64,000 nucleotides of DNA from Flavobacterium sp. LC2016-01 (GCF_009711135.1 NZ_WMIC01000012.1:1-64000), one strand, 5' to 3'; positions 1 through 10,957 are shown, numbered from the stretch's first letter. Notes: generated by a model from the letters alone, not told the origin. Program-made: numbers and translations.

Positions 1-3000
1 ACAGACATGGATATTACAGGAACTCCAGTTTACTGGTTACCAGTGGCTAGCCAGAAAAGTACAGTTACGATCAGCAATGTACAGCACGGAGTAGGTACTA
101 ACACCTACGCTAGCTTATCTCCAGCTTCTGCGGAAACAAACGTTTCAGGTCTAAATAGCGGTGTGTTCACAGCATTAGCTCCGGATACTTATTTATTCCA
201 GGTGAAAGATGCTAACGGATGTACATACGAAGAAGATTATAGAGTTAAACCACGTACTAACATTAGAGATTCTGGCCAGTTAACTGCAGATGTTTCTTGT
301 AACGGCGCTTCTAACGGTTCAGCGACCTATACTGTAGCGAACAATACAGGTGCAATCAGTTATGTTTTCACCACAGGAACAGTAACACTTGCTTTATCTG
401 GAAATGTAATTACGGCTACAGGTTTAGTTGCAGGAAACTATACATTACAGGTTACAGACAATACAACTCAGTGTACAGCTACAGCATCAATTACGGTTGC
501 TCAGCCAGCGGCATTGGCATTGACTGCTAATCCTTTTGTAAATGCAAATTGTAATTCAGATGCAAAAGTGAGCGTAACGGCTACAGGCGGAACAGCTCCA
601 TACCAATATTCATTCGTAGTTGCATCTGCTGCAGGTCCTGGAACTTACATTACTGCAAACGAAACATTCTTGAATCCGGCAACATCATTAAACTGGAAAG
701 TTTATGTAAAAGATGCTAACGGTTGTGTAATTGGAACGCCATTGGCCATCTCAATTATCAAAGATGCTTCGCCGACAATGACTGCACCAGCTCCAGTTTG
801 TTACCAAGGCGCTCCAATTGCAATAGACTTATCTCTTGTTGCAACAGTTCCGGTAGCAGGAACAGCAGTTTATAGAGTAAACGGTTCAAATATTACAGGA
901 TCAGTTTATACTGTAACAAGCCCAGGCACATACTTATTCAGTGTTGTAGATGTTAATGGCTGTGAGTCAAACATCATAACCTATGAAGTTAAGCCTCAGG
1001 TTACCCTTGTAGCAGAATTGCTTCAGGACTTGACTTGTACTTTGGCTGCTGATATCAAATTGACGCCAGGCGGAGGAACAGGAGTTTATCCTACTTACGA
1101 GGTTGAAATCAACGCAAGCGGAACATTCGTGGCTCTTCCTGCGGTTTATACAGCTGGAACATACAAGTTCAGAGTTACAGATTCTCAAGGATGTCAGGCT
1201 GTTTCAAATGTTATCACAGTAACACCGACTACAACTCCAATGGCATCATTTACACAAACTGATGTAAGCTGTATTGGAGGAAACAACGGAAGCATTGTGG
1301 TTACAGCTTCAAACGGAATTTCACCATACAAATACCAATTATCACAAGGAGCTACAATTCTTGTTGCTTTTGGTACATCAAATACGTTCCCTGGCTTAGT
1401 GGCAGGAACATATGACATTCAGGTTAAAGACGCTAAAGACTGTACGTCAGCAAAAGTTCCAGTAACAATTACTGAGCCTACTTTATTGACTGCAACTTCA
1501 AGTGTTACGACACCTTTAGCTTGTACAGCAGGCAACGCGCCATCAAAAGCGGTTGTTACAGTAGTGGCTTCAGGCGGAACAACTCCTTACCAATACAGTT
1601 TTGATAATGGAGTAAGCTACTCTACAACGAATACTTATGAAACATATGCAGGAACAACATTTAATGTTCTTGTTAAAGATGCAAACGGATGCTCAGTTAC
1701 AATCACAAATGGTGTGAATGTACCAGCATTAGACGCACCGACAGACATGGATATTACAGGAACTCCAGTTTACTGTTTACCAGTGGCTAGCCAGAAAAGT
1801 ACAGTTACGATCAGCAATGTACAGCACGGAGTAGGTACTAAAACATACGCTATCTTATCTCCAGCTTCTGCGGTAACAAACGTTTCAGGTCTAAATAGCG
1901 GTGTGTTCACAGCATTAGCTCCGGATACTTATTTATTCCAGGTGAAAGATGCTAACGGATGTACATACGAAGAAGAATATACAGTTAAACCAGTTACTAA
2001 CATTACAGTTTCTGGCCAGTTAACTGCAGATGTTTCTTGTAACGGAGGTTCTAACGGTTCAGCGACATTTACTGTAGCAAACAATACAGGGGCAATCAGT
2101 TATGTTTTCACAACAGGAACAGGAACACTTGCTTTATCTGGAAATGTAATTACGGCTACAGGTTTAGTTGCAGGAAACTATACATTACAGGTTACAGACA
2201 ATACAACTCAGTGTACAGCTACAGCATCAATTACGGTTGCTCAGCCAGCGGCATTGGCATTGACTGCTAATCCTTTTGTAAATGCAAATTGTAATTCAGA
2301 TGCAAAAGTGAGCGTAACGGCTACAGGCGGAACAGCTCCATACCAATATTCATTCGTAGTTGCATCTGCTGCAGGTCCTGGAACTTACATTACTGCAAAC
2401 GAAACATTCTTGAATCCGGCAACATCATTAAACTGGAAAGTTTATGTAAAAGATGCTAACGGTTGTGTAATTGGAACGCCATTGGCCATCTCAATTATCA
2501 AAGATGCTTCGCCGACAATGACTGCACCAGCTCCAGTTTGTTACCAAGGCGCTCCAATTGCAATAGACTTATCTCTTGTTGCAACAGTTCCGGTAGCAGG
2601 AACAGCAGTTTATAGAGTAAACGGTTCAAATATTACAGGATCAGTTTATACTGTAACAAGCCCAGGCACATACTTATTCAGTGTTGTAGATGTTAATGGC
2701 TGTGAGTCAAACATCATAACCTATGAAGTTAAGCCTCAGGTTACCCTTGTAGCAGAATTGCTTCAGGACTTGACTTGTACTTTGGCTGCTGATATCAAAT
2801 TGACGCCAGGCGGAGGAACAGGAGTTTATCCTACTTACGAGGTTGAAATCAACGCAAGCGGAACATTCGTGGCTCTTCCTGCGGTTTATACAGCTGGAAC
2901 ATACAAGTTCAGAGTTACAGATTCTCAAGGATGTCAGGCTGTTTCAAATGTTATCACAGTAACACCGACTACAACTCCAATGGCATCATTTACACAAACT

Positions 3001-3480
3001 GATGTAAGCTGTATTGGAGGAAACAACGGAAGCATTGTGGTTACAGCTTCAAACGGAATTTCACCATACAAATACCAATTATCACAAGGAGCTACAATTC
3101 TTGTTGCTTTTGGTACATCAAATACGTTCCCTGGCTTAGTGGCAGGAACATATGACATTCAGGTTAAAGACGCTAAAGACTGTACGTCAGCAAAAGTTCC
3201 AGTAACAATTACTGAGCCTACTTTATTGACTGCAACTTCAAGTGTTACGACACCTTTAGCTTGTACAGCAGGCAACGCGCCATCAAAAGCGGTTGTTACA
3301 GTAGTGGCTTCAGGCGGAACAACTCCTTACCAATACAGTTTTGATAATGGAGTAAGCTATTCTACAACGAATACTTATGAAACATATGCAGGAACAACAT
3401 TTAATGTTCTTGTTAAAGATGCAAACGGATGTTCAGTTACAATCACTAATGGTGTGAATGTACCAGCGTTAAATCCTCCA
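1..3480 (+). repeat. 1,740-bp tandem duplication inside the sprB-like gene
   Basis: Bases 1-1740 and 1741-3480 are two copies of a 580-codon unit. By eye, 384-1619 is identical to 2124-3359 (1,236 bp without a mismatch). The first 383 bp differ at 19 positions, and the copies diverge again after about 1692. The array may continue upstream of the window. Such a long identical tract implies recent duplication or gene conversion. Confidence 0.93.
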
Positions 3481-6400
3481 ACTGATATGACTTTTGCAAC
3501 TACAGTTCCAGTAACTTGTTTAGTAAAAGGTACTGTTGATGTTACAGGTCAATCAAATGGTGTTGCACCATTCCAATATGAAATTTTATCTCCTATTGTA
3601 AGAGTGAAACAAGGAACTACAACATTTGCAAACTTAGATCCAGATACTTATGTATTCCAGATCACAGATGCAAACGGATGTACATATACTGAGTCATATA
3701 CATTGGCGCCAGTAACAAACATTACTGTGGCAGGACAATTAGTTAATAATGTTTCTTGTAATGGCGGAACTAACGGTTCTATCAAATTTACAGCAGAAAA
3801 CAAAGCTGGTGGATATACCGCTACTTTAAGCCCTGCTTTAGGTACACTTACAAAAGTGGGTGACGTAGTAACGGTTACGAACTTGCCAGCAGGACCTTAT
3901 ACATTAACTGTGGTGGATGCAATTACAGGTTGTACAAACACAGCAACAGTTGTAGTTAACCAGCCAGCTATCTTAGATGTTGCTCTTGTGTCAAAAACAG
4001 CTGCAAATTGCTACTTAGGTGCAATTGTTACTGTAAAAGCAACAGGCGGAACTCCAGCTTACAAATATGCATTTGTATTAGACGGAGCTACACCAACAGC
4101 ATCTGATTATACAACTAGCGACAGCGCAGTTCTAGATTTCGCTTTAGGTGCTAATTGGGATGTATATGTTCAAGATGCAAACTTGACATGTTCAGATATA
4201 TTAGATGTTACAATTACAAAAGACGATGCTCCAACAATCGATGTAAATGCTAATACATATTGTTATACTGGAGGACCAGTTCCAATCACAATTACAGGAA
4301 CTACAGATCCAGATATTGTTAAAGCACCAACATACAGTATTGGAAATGGTTACTATGCTAGTCCAAACTTTACATTGAATGCACCAGGAACTTATACATT
4401 CTTTATTAAAGATGGTAACGGATGTATTGCTAAAGCAACTTATGTATTAAGACAAGAATTGTTGATTCAAGCGACTCTTACACAAGATTTAAATTGTACA
4501 ACAAACAATGCAACAGTTACATTGACTGCAACGCAAGGTACAGGAGCAGGTACATATTCATTTGAGTATGATCGAAATAATAGTGGTACTTATACTGCAG
4601 TTACTGCATTGCCTTTCGTAACTACTACTCCTGGAACTTATACTTTCAGAGTTAAAGATGCTCAATGTCAAGCAGTTTCTGTTCCAGTAGTAATTACTCC
4701 AATTACAACTCCAATGTTTACAGTTGATCCTGTTAACGCGAAATGTAAAGGAGATTCTAACGGAAGTATTACAGTTACTGCAAGTAATGGTGTTGCACCT
4801 TACCAGTACAGTATTAATGGTGGAGCTTTTGGATCTGTAAATATTTTTGCAGGTTTAGCAGCAGGAACTTATAATATTGCGGTTAAAGATGCTAAAAACT
4901 GTCCGGCGACAACGGTTCCAGTTACGATTGGAGAACCAGTTTTATTGACAGCAACGCATGCTATTACACCGTTTGGATGTGATCCTTCAAATACTGCAAA
5001 AGATGCTGTACTTACATTAACAGCTCATGACGGTACTGGACCATACAGCTATAGTTTTGATAATGGTGTAACTTTTGGAGCTTCTCCATCATACACTATG
5101 AATGCATCAGCTACGGTTAATTATGTAATAGTTGATTTTAACGGATGTAGAGCAAGTGGATCAGCTACTGTTCCAGCTTACAACCCGCCAACGAATTTCA
5201 ATATGTCGGCTACGCCAATTTATTGTAATACTGCTGGAGGAGTTGCTACTGTAACTGTAAATTCAGTAACAGGTGGAGTTGCTCCATACACTTATGCTAT
5301 TGTTGATCCAGTTGCTTCAGCTGTTTCAAATGGAACAGGAAGTTTTGCTAACCTATTGCCAGGAACTTATGTAGTTAAGGTTACTGACTTCAACGGTTGT
5401 AGTACATTAAATTCAATTGAAGTTAAAAAAGCAAGCGAAATTAGTGTTGATGCACAATTGTTAAGTGATGTATTATGTAACGGTGGAACTACAGGTTCAA
5501 TCGCCTTTACAGTGAGCAACTACATTTCTCCTGCTAATTACACATTTGTATTGTCTCCAAACAACGGAACATTTACAAAAACTGGAGATGTTGTAACATA
5601 TACTGGTTTAACTGCGGCTAATTATACATTCACTGTGACTGATAACACTTCAGGATGTACAGATAATGTTACTAATTTCTTAGTAAAACAGCCAACTACA
5701 CCTCTAAGTTTTACAATGAGTGCTACAAACATTTCTTGTAATAATAAAAATGCTACTATTACAGTAACAGCTGCGGGCGGAACTCCTGCTTACGGTTATG
5801 CTGCAGTAGTTAGCGGAAGCACTGCTCCAACAACATTCAGTACTAGTAATAAATTAGTAGTAGATACGAATTTAGGAACAGCATGGGATGTTTATGTGAA
5901 AGATCTTAACGGATGTAATACATTGGCACAAACTCTAAACATCTTGACTGATGCACTTCCAAGTGCTATTACAGCAAATGTTACAAGTCAGTGTCCTAGT
6001 ACGACAGGAACTTATGAAATTGTGGTTTCTGCTACTGGTAAAGCTCCATTAGAATATAGTATCGGAGGCGGATTCCAATCTAGTCCTACGTTCCAGGTTA
6101 ATTCTTCAGGATCTTATGACGTAACTGTTAAAGATGCTAACGGTTGTACAGTAACAGTAACTGCTGCTGTAACTATTAGTGGTGCTTTAGATTTACAATT
6201 AAACATTCAGGCATTACCAAGCTGTGATGCTCCAGATGGAATAATCGTAGCAAAAGCAAACGGTGGCTCTGGAAACTATAAATATACTTCAGGTGCTTAT
6301 ATTCCTGTAGTTGTTGGAACTACTGCAACATTTAATAATATGAGTGCAGGTTCTCACACAGTTATTGTGGAAGATTTAACAACAGGATGTAAAGACATCG

Positions 6401-9400
6401 TAACAGTTGAATTAAAAGAAGCTACTCAAATTACAGGTTTAGCTTTAAATAAAACTGATGTTACTTGTAACGGAGGTTCAAACGGATTAATTATTGTGAA
6501 CTTGGCTCCAAATGCGCCAGGTGTGAATGATAATCCTGTATATACTTATACATTAACAGGAACAACTATTGGTAATATTCCAGTTAGTGTTGGTCCTCAG
6601 GAAAGCAACGTATTTGATAACCTTCTTCCAGGAGATTATACAGTGCTTGTTGCTTCAGGAAGAGGCTGTCACGCTCAAGTTGACACTAGAATTATACAGC
6701 CAAGTCCAATTGTAGTAGGTGCTCCTGTTGTTGCACAATTTAATTGTACAACAGGTACAAACAGTACAAACTTCGCTAGCATTACAGTTAATTCTGTTAC
6801 TGGCGGTACAGCACCATACGTTCTTTATGAGTTCAGCAAAAACGGAACAGTTGTTCAAAACAGCAGTTCTAATGTTTATAATGAAACGGATCTTGCAGGT
6901 GGATCTTACACAGTAAGAGTATTTGACAGCAAAGGTTGTGAAGGTTCTTCAACTGCTCCTATTACAATTGCACCTTTCATTACAATGACAGATGTAAGTG
7001 TGAATGTGGTTGCTCCAATTACTTGTATTGCAAACGAAACTATTCAGGTTTCTGTAGCATCAACAGGCGGAACTCCAACAGGATTAGTTTATACACTTAC
7101 AGGTGTATCTGGAACTGTTTTCAATCAGACAAATCCAACAGGATTATTCTCTGGATTAGCGATTGGAAAATATCAAATCACGGTATTTAATCCAACAACT
7201 GGATGTACAATTATTGGTTTCCACTATGTATATGATCCTAATACTTTTGCTATCAACGCAACACCAGTAAACAGTGAAGTATGTTATGGAGCTGCTGATG
7301 GAAGTGCTGATTTGACATTCGTAGATAATCTGTTGAATCCAACAAATGATGCAGGTGCATTCACTTATACTATTACTGGTCCAGTGCCAAGTACAGGAAG
7401 TTCTGCAAATTCAGGTCCAGTTAGAATTTCAGGATTATTAGCTGGTCAGTACACAGTTACGGCTAAATTGACTAACAGTCCAGAATGTACAGTAACTACT
7501 GTGTTTAATATTAAACAGCCAATAGCTGCATTGACGATTACTAAATCACAATCGCCAATTACATGTGCTGCTGGAAACAATGACGGATCAATTTCAGTTG
7601 CAGCAGCTGGCGGATGGGATTCTAATTATCAATATGAATTAGTTGGTCCAGTAAGCAAAACGTATTCATCAGTAAATGTGTTCACAGGCTTAACAGCTGG
7701 AACTTATACAATAAACGTAAAAGACGGAAAAGGATGTATTGCAACTACAACTGCGGTACTTGTTAATCCAGCTCCAATCGTTGTGAATGCAACAGCAAGT
7801 GCAACAATGTTGTCTTGCCACGGAGATAAGAGTGCAGTAATTACTGTTGCACTTCCAACAGGAGGTCAAGGAAGTAATTATATGTATACATTGACTAAAG
7901 TATCTGATAACCCAGTGAGTGTTGCGGGTCCACAAGCTAATCCAGTATTTACAGGATTAGGTGCAGGAACTTACACAGTAACTGTTACAGACGGATTCAG
8001 CTGTTCGGCTACATCTGCTCAAATTGTGATCAGTGAGCCTACTATTGTAGCGGCAAGTTTAGTACAGTCTAAAACTGCAACTTGTAACACTCAAGCGCAG
8101 CTTACATTAAGTGCAGTTGGAGGAAAAGCGCCATACACTTATAGTACAAATGGAACTACTGTTTTAGGAACTTTCACTAGTTCAGTTACATTTAATGTGA
8201 ATCCAGGATTATACAAATATTATGTGACTGATGCTAATGGTTGCGTAGGATTTGCAAGTAATGAAATTACTGTTCCTGTAATGATTCCATTAACAGTGAG
8301 TTTAGATGTATCAAGCGCTATCGTAAGATGTAAAGGAGATGCTACAGCTATCTTAGTTGCTAAAGCCGAAGGTGGTTTAGGAAATTATGTATACACATTG
8401 TATAGCGGTACTACTGGTACAACAGTTGTACGTCCTGCACAAAACAATGGTTCATTCTTAGATTTACCAATTGGTTTCTATAGAGTGGCAGTAGCAAGTG
8501 GTTCTGATTGTAGAATTGTTAGTGCTCCATTTGAAATTACTGAACCTAAAACACCGTTTGCAGCGAACTTTGTTCAGAAAAACGTTAGCTGTTTTGGAGA
8601 AAGTAACGGTAGTATTACGGTTACTGCAACTGGAGGTACTGGATCGTTTAAATATTCAATCTCTCCAGATTCTGATCAGTTTGATACTAAAAATGTATTC
8701 CAAAACTTATCAGTTGGTAGTTACACTGTAATTGCTATGGATGAGAATGGATGTAATGAAGTACGTGTTATTACAATTACACAGCCACCATTATTAAAAG
8801 CTGCTGAAGTTCCAAACTCTATGATTCCAGAAGTTTGTGTTGGTGATAAAGATGGTGCATTTAGTGTTGAAATCACGGGCGGTACTGCTCCATATAGTGT
8901 AAGTCTTGATGTTGAAAAAGGACCATTTACTGCTGGTGCAGCTGGTCAGACAATATTTGACTTTACTAAGTTAACTGGTGGAACCCACACAGTTTACTAT
9001 AAAGATGCTGCAGGCTGTACAAATGCTATTCAAATCGATATGCCATTGCCAGTAGTTCTAGATCCAAAAGTTGAAATTAACTATGACTGTGTTGATAACA
9101 AAGCGGCTAACAGAGTAACTGTTACTATTGATAGCAGTATCAAAAACCCAGCTGATGTTGATTACAAACTTGACGGAACTGGTGCTTACCAACCAAGTAA
9201 CATCTTTACAAATGTTGCTCCAGGTAACCACTATATTACGGCTAGACATACTAACGGATGTGAAGTTCCAACAGTAAGTTTCCAAATTAAAGCTGTTCAG
9301 CCATTGGCAATTAAGTTAGCTGGTGGAAAACCTGAAATGAATATCATTACAGTAGTAGGTTCAGGTGGAGCTCCTGCTTATGAGTACAGTTTTAACGGAG

Positions 9401-9780
9401 AACCGTTTACATCTTCTAACACATTCAAAATCTACAAATCTGGTGATTATGTAGTGGTAGTAAGAGATCAAAACGGCTGTACGGCTACTATTACAGTGCC
9501 AGCGAAATATATTGATATTTGTTTAGACAATTACTTTACACCTAACGGAGATGGTGTTTATGATACTTGGGGACCTGGTTGTACTAATATTTACAACAAC
9601 CTTGAATTCTCAATCTTCGACAGATACGGTCGTGTAGTTGCTAAATATCACTATGGTCAAAAATGGGACGGAAGATACAATGGAGAAGAATTGCCTACAG
9701 GTGATTACTGGTATGTTCTTAAACTAAATGACGAGAAAGATGCAAGAGAGTTTGTTGGACATTTCACTTTATACAGATAA
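1..9780 (+). CDS. sprB: SprB-like giant gliding-motility adhesin, T9SS type B substrate (5' truncated)
   Basis: The frame is open at base 1, so the first ATG (base 7) is internal and the true start lies upstream. About 3,259 residues are visible. The protein is a string of Ig-like modules of roughly 80-100 residues. Many begin with the SprB-repeat signature (DVSCxGGxNGSI...GGxxPYxYS) and contain the recurring KDANGC motif. The last ~90 residues (NYFTPNGDGVYDTWG ... FSIFDRYGRVV ... WDGRYNGEELPTGDYWY) match the gliding-motility-associated C-terminal domain that targets type B substrates to the type IX secretion system. In F. johnsoniae SprB is a mobile cell-surface adhesin that the gliding motor propels along the cell, and sprF follows sprB, as here. 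Assignment to sprB rather than a paralogue is inferred from size, repeat type and the sprF neighbour. Confidence 0.88.
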   Translation, partial: TDMDITGTPVYWLPVASQKSTVTISNVQHGVGTNTYASLSPASAETNVSGLNSGVFTALAPDTYLFQVKDANGCTYEEDYRVKPRTNIRDSGQLTADVSCNGASNGSATYTVANNTGAISYVFTTGTVTLALSGNVITATGLVAGNYTLQVTDNTTQCTATASITVAQPAALALTANPFVNANCNSDAKVSVTATGGTAPYQYSFVVASAAGPGTYITANETFLNPATSLNWKVYVKDANGCVIGTPLAISIIKDASPTMTAPAPVCYQGAPIAIDLSLVATVPVAGTAVYRVNGSNITGSVYTVTSPGTYLFSVVDVNGCESNIITYEVKPQVTLVAELLQDLTCTLAADIKLTPGGGTGVYPTYEVEINASGTFVALPAVYTAGTYKFRVTDSQGCQAVSNVITVTPTTTPMASFTQTDVSCIGGNNGSIVVTASNGISPYKYQLSQGATILVAFGTSNTFPGLVAGTYDIQVKDAKDCTSAKVPVTITEPTLLTATSSVTTPLACTAGNAPSKAVVTVVASGGTTPYQYSFDNGVSYSTTNTYETYAGTTFNVLVKDANGCSVTITNGVNVPALDAPTDMDITGTPVYCLPVASQKSTVTISNVQHGVGTKTYAILSPASAVTNVSGLNSGVFTALAPDTYLFQVKDANGCTYEEEYTVKPVTNITVSGQLTADVSCNGGSNGSATFTVANNTGAISYVFTTGTGTLALSGNVITATGLVAGNYTLQVTDNTTQCTATASITVAQPAALALTANPFVNANCNSDAKVSVTATGGTAPYQYSFVVASAAGPGTYITANETFLNPATSLNWKVYVKDANGCVIGTPLAISIIKDASPTMTAPAPVCYQGAPIAIDLSLVATVPVAGTAVYRVNGSNITGSVYTVTSPGTYLFSVVDVNGCESNIITYEVKPQVTLVAELLQDLTCTLAADIKLTPGGGTGVYPTYEVEINASGTFVALPAVYTAGTYKFRVTDSQGCQAVSNVITVTPTTTPMASFTQTDVSCIGGNNGSIVVTASNGISPYKYQLSQGATILVAFGTSNTFPGLVAGTYDIQVKDAKDCTSAKVPVTITEPTLLTATSSVTTPLACTAGNAPSKAVVTVVASGGTTPYQYSFDNGVSYSTTNTYETYAGTTFNVLVKDANGCSVTITNGVNVPALNPPTDMTFATTVPVTCLVKGTVDVTGQSNGVAPFQYEILSPIVRVKQGTTTFANLDPDTYVFQITDANGCTYTESYTLAPVTNITVAGQLVNNVSCNGGTNGSIKFTAENKAGGYTATLSPALGTLTKVGDVVTVTNLPAGPYTLTVVDAITGCTNTATVVVNQPAILDVALVSKTAANCYLGAIVTVKATGGTPAYKYAFVLDGATPTASDYTTSDSAVLDFALGANWDVYVQDANLTCSDILDVTITKDDAPTIDVNANTYCYTGGPVPITITGTTDPDIVKAPTYSIGNGYYASPNFTLNAPGTYTFFIKDGNGCIAKATYVLRQELLIQATLTQDLNCTTNNATVTLTATQGTGAGTYSFEYDRNNSGTYTAVTALPFVTTTPGTYTFRVKDAQCQAVSVPVVITPITTPMFTVDPVNAKCKGDSNGSITVTASNGVAPYQYSINGGAFGSVNIFAGLAAGTYNIAVKDAKNCPATTVPVTIGEPVLLTATHAITPFGCDPSNTAKDAVLTLTAHDGTGPYSYSFDNGVTFGASPSYTMNASATVNYVIVDFNGCRASGSATVPAYNPPTNFNMSATPIYCNTAGGVATVTVNSVTGGVAPYTYAIVDPVASAVSNGTGSFANLLPGTYVVKVTDFNGCSTLNSIEVKKASEISVDAQLLSDVLCNGGTTGSIAFTVSNYISPANYTFVLSPNNGTFTKTGDVVTYTGLTAANYTFTVTDNTSGCTDNVTNFLVKQPTTPLSFTMSATNISCNNKNATITVTAAGGTPAYGYAAVVSGSTAPTTFSTSNKLVVDTNLGTAWDVYVKDLNGCNTLAQTLNILTDALPSAITANVTSQCPSTTGTYEIVVSATGKAPLEYSIGGGFQSSPTFQVNSSGSYDVTVKDANGCTVTVTAAVTISGALDLQLNIQALPSCDAPDGIIVAKANGGSGNYKYTSGAYIPVVVGTTATFNNMSAGSHTVIVEDLTTGCKDIVTVELKEATQITGLALNKTDVTCNGGSNGLIIVNLAPNAPGVNDNPVYTYTLTGTTIGNIPVSVGPQESNVFDNLLPGDYTVLVASGRGCHAQVDTRIIQPSPIVVGAPVVAQFNCTTGTNSTNFASITVNSVTGGTAPYVLYEFSKNGTVVQNSSSNVYNETDLAGGSYTVRVFDSKGCEGSSTAPITIAPFITMTDVSVNVVAPITCIANETIQVSVASTGGTPTGLVYTLTGVSGTVFNQTNPTGLFSGLAIGKYQITVFNPTTGCTIIGFHYVYDPNTFAINATPVNSEVCYGAADGSADLTFVDNLLNPTNDAGAFTYTITGPVPSTGSSANSGPVRISGLLAGQYTVTAKLTNSPECTVTTVFNIKQPIAALTITKSQSPITCAAGNNDGSISVAAAGGWDSNYQYELVGPVSKTYSSVNVFTGLTAGTYTINVKDGKGCIATTTAVLVNPAPIVVNATASATMLSCHGDKSAVITVALPTGGQGSNYMYTLTKVSDNPVSVAGPQANPVFTGLGAGTYTVTVTDGFSCSATSAQIVISEPTIVAASLVQSKTATCNTQAQLTLSAVGGKAPYTYSTNGTTVLGTFTSSVTFNVNPGLYKYYVTDANGCVGFASNEITVPVMIPLTVSLDVSSAIVRCKGDATAILVAKAEGGLGNYVYTLYSGTTGTTVVRPAQNNGSFLDLPIGFYRVAVASGSDCRIVSAPFEITEPKTPFAANFVQKNVSCFGESNGSITVTATGGTGSFKYSISPDSDQFDTKNVFQNLSVGSYTVIAMDENGCNEVRVITITQPPLLKAAEVPNSMIPEVCVGDKDGAFSVEITGGTAPYSVSLDVEKGPFTAGAAGQTIFDFTKLTGGTHTVYYKDAAGCTNAIQIDMPLPVVLDPKVEINYDCVDNKAANRVTVTIDSSIKNPADVDYKLDGTGAYQPSNIFTNVAPGNHYITARHTNGCEVPTVSFQIKAVQPLAIKLAGGKPEMNIITVVGSGGAPAYEYSFNGEPFTSSNTFKIYKSGDYVVVVRDQNGCTATITVPAKYIDICLDNYFTPNGDGVYDTWGPGCTNIYNNLEFSIFDRYGRVVAKYHYGQKWDGRYNGEELPTGDYWYVLKLNDEKDAREFVGHFTLYR

Positions 9781-9823
9781 CAAAGTAATAGCCCCTATGA
9801 TGTTATCTAAAAAAATTATTACA

Positions 9824-10798
9824 ATGAAAAAGTTTATTTTATCCCTAGTACTCATGGCTGTAACAACAAGTTACAGCCAAGAGTTAAACCTACCAGTGTT
9901 TACCCAGTATTTAGCTGATAACCCATTCGTACTTTCGCCTGCCTATGCCGGTGTTGGAGATAACTTTCGTATTAGAGCGAATGGTTTGACACAGTGGGTC
10001 GGAATTAAGGACGCTCCTGAAAACCAATCTTTGTATGCTGATTTTAGAGTCTTGGATCGTTCAGGTGTTGGAATCTCGATTTATAATGATAAAAACGGAT
10101 ACACAAGACAAACCGGTGCTAAGGTTTCATTTGCACATCACTTGATTTTAGATTATTATTCTAAACAATATTTGTCTTTTGGTATTTCGTATAATTTCAA
10201 CAGTTTCAGAATTGATATTGATGAGTTCAACAATACTATTGAGCATCCAGTTCTTGACCCTTCGGTTACAGACAATCGCTATACAGGGAATAATAACTTT
10301 GATATTAGTGCTTTGTACCGTAATAAAAATTTCTATTTGAGTTTTAATGCGAATAACGTTTTAAAGAAAAATGTAGATAAATACCGTGGAGTAGAGCCAA
10401 ACTTGCTTTCTAACTATCAGGTTTACACAGGATATATTTTTAACGACGGAGAAAATAGACGAATAGAATACGAACCATCGATCTTTTATCAATACTTTGC
10501 AAGTGATAAACGTTCAACAACCGATTTCAACTTCAAATACAGACGTTACAATCGTTATGAAGATTATTATTGGATTGGAGTTTCGTATCGTATGTTAAAT
10601 GACCAGTTTCCAAAACCATTATCTGTCGGGCCAATGGCTGGTTTTATGAAGTCCAGATTTTACTTTGGATATTCTTACCAAGTTATGTTCAACGATTTAG
10701 GAAACTACAATACAGGTACTCACGTAGTAACCATAGGTTTTGATTTCTTGCAGGCTATCAGTAACTGTCCTTGTACGCAGAGTCCAGTTCACGATTAA
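9824..10798 (+). CDS. sprF: SprF, PorP/SprF family type IX secretion outer-membrane protein
   Basis: 324-residue protein. The chosen start ATG (9824) gives a clean signal peptide (MKKFILSLVLMAVTTSYSQ); in-frame ATGs at 9797 and 9800 would only add a poorly charged extension. The mature start (LPVFTQYLADNPFVLSPAYAG) is the PorP/SprF hallmark, followed by alternating strands expected of an outer-membrane beta-barrel and a C-terminal NTGTHVVTIGFDF strand. PorP/SprF proteins are needed for export or surface anchoring of their partner type B adhesin, and SprF is specifically required for SprB in F. johnsoniae. The gene starts 43 bp after the adhesin stop with no visible terminator, so co-transcription is likely. 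Confidence 0.9.
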   Translation: MKKFILSLVLMAVTTSYSQELNLPVFTQYLADNPFVLSPAYAGVGDNFRIRANGLTQWVGIKDAPENQSLYADFRVLDRSGVGISIYNDKNGYTRQTGAKVSFAHHLILDYYSKQYLSFGISYNFNSFRIDIDEFNNTIEHPVLDPSVTDNRYTGNNNFDISALYRNKNFYLSFNANNVLKKNVDKYRGVEPNLLSNYQVYTGYIFNDGENRRIEYEPSIFYQYFASDKRSTTDFNFKYRRYNRYEDYYWIGVSYRMLNDQFPKPLSVGPMAGFMKSRFYFGYSYQVMFNDLGNYNTGTHVVTIGFDFLQAISNCPCTQSPVHD

Positions 10799-10879
10799 TA
10801 AAAAACAAAACCATTTCAAGGGCAAAATCAGCCTTTAGTATAAAGCGAGTCGCAACATTATGTGTTTTTACCGCAATAA

Positions 10880-10911
10880 TTTGAAATAAACTGGCAATAA
10901 CATTAAATTTG
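10880..10911 (+). promoter_or_regulatory. Bacteroidetes-type promoter of the lytS-like gene
   Basis: TTTG at 10880-10883, a 20-bp spacer, then TAAATTTG at 10904-10911. This matches the Bacteroidetes -33/-7 consensus (TTTG, about 19-21 bp, TAnnTTTG). It lies about 45 bp before the kinase ATG and is the best promoter match seen in the window. Confidence 0.7.
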
Positions 10912-10957
10912 AATAGTATCAGTTTGCATCGTCAAAATGATAAATCAAATTTGATTT

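Noticed and set aside
7..9. ATG as start of the adhesin
   Set aside because: The same frame is open to base 1 and the preceding codons belong to the repeat unit, so this is an internal methionine.
967..3158. Repeated minus-strand open frames of 73-74 residues in the adhesin repeats
   Set aside because: They are exact shadows of the duplicated sprB-like coding unit, with no independent start region or plausible protein.
1..3480. CRISPR-like periodicity
   Set aside because: The repeats are long coding modules, not 24-47 bp repeats with spacers of equal length.
6655..9285. Other short frames on both strands within the adhesin gene
   Set aside because: They lie in out-of-phase frames of a long reading frame with biased codons; translations are Cys/Ser/Asn rich and look like noise.
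9728..9823. N-terminal extension of SprF overlapping the adhesin end
   Set aside because: The signal peptide begins cleanly at 9824, and the extension would overlap adhesin codons in another frame.
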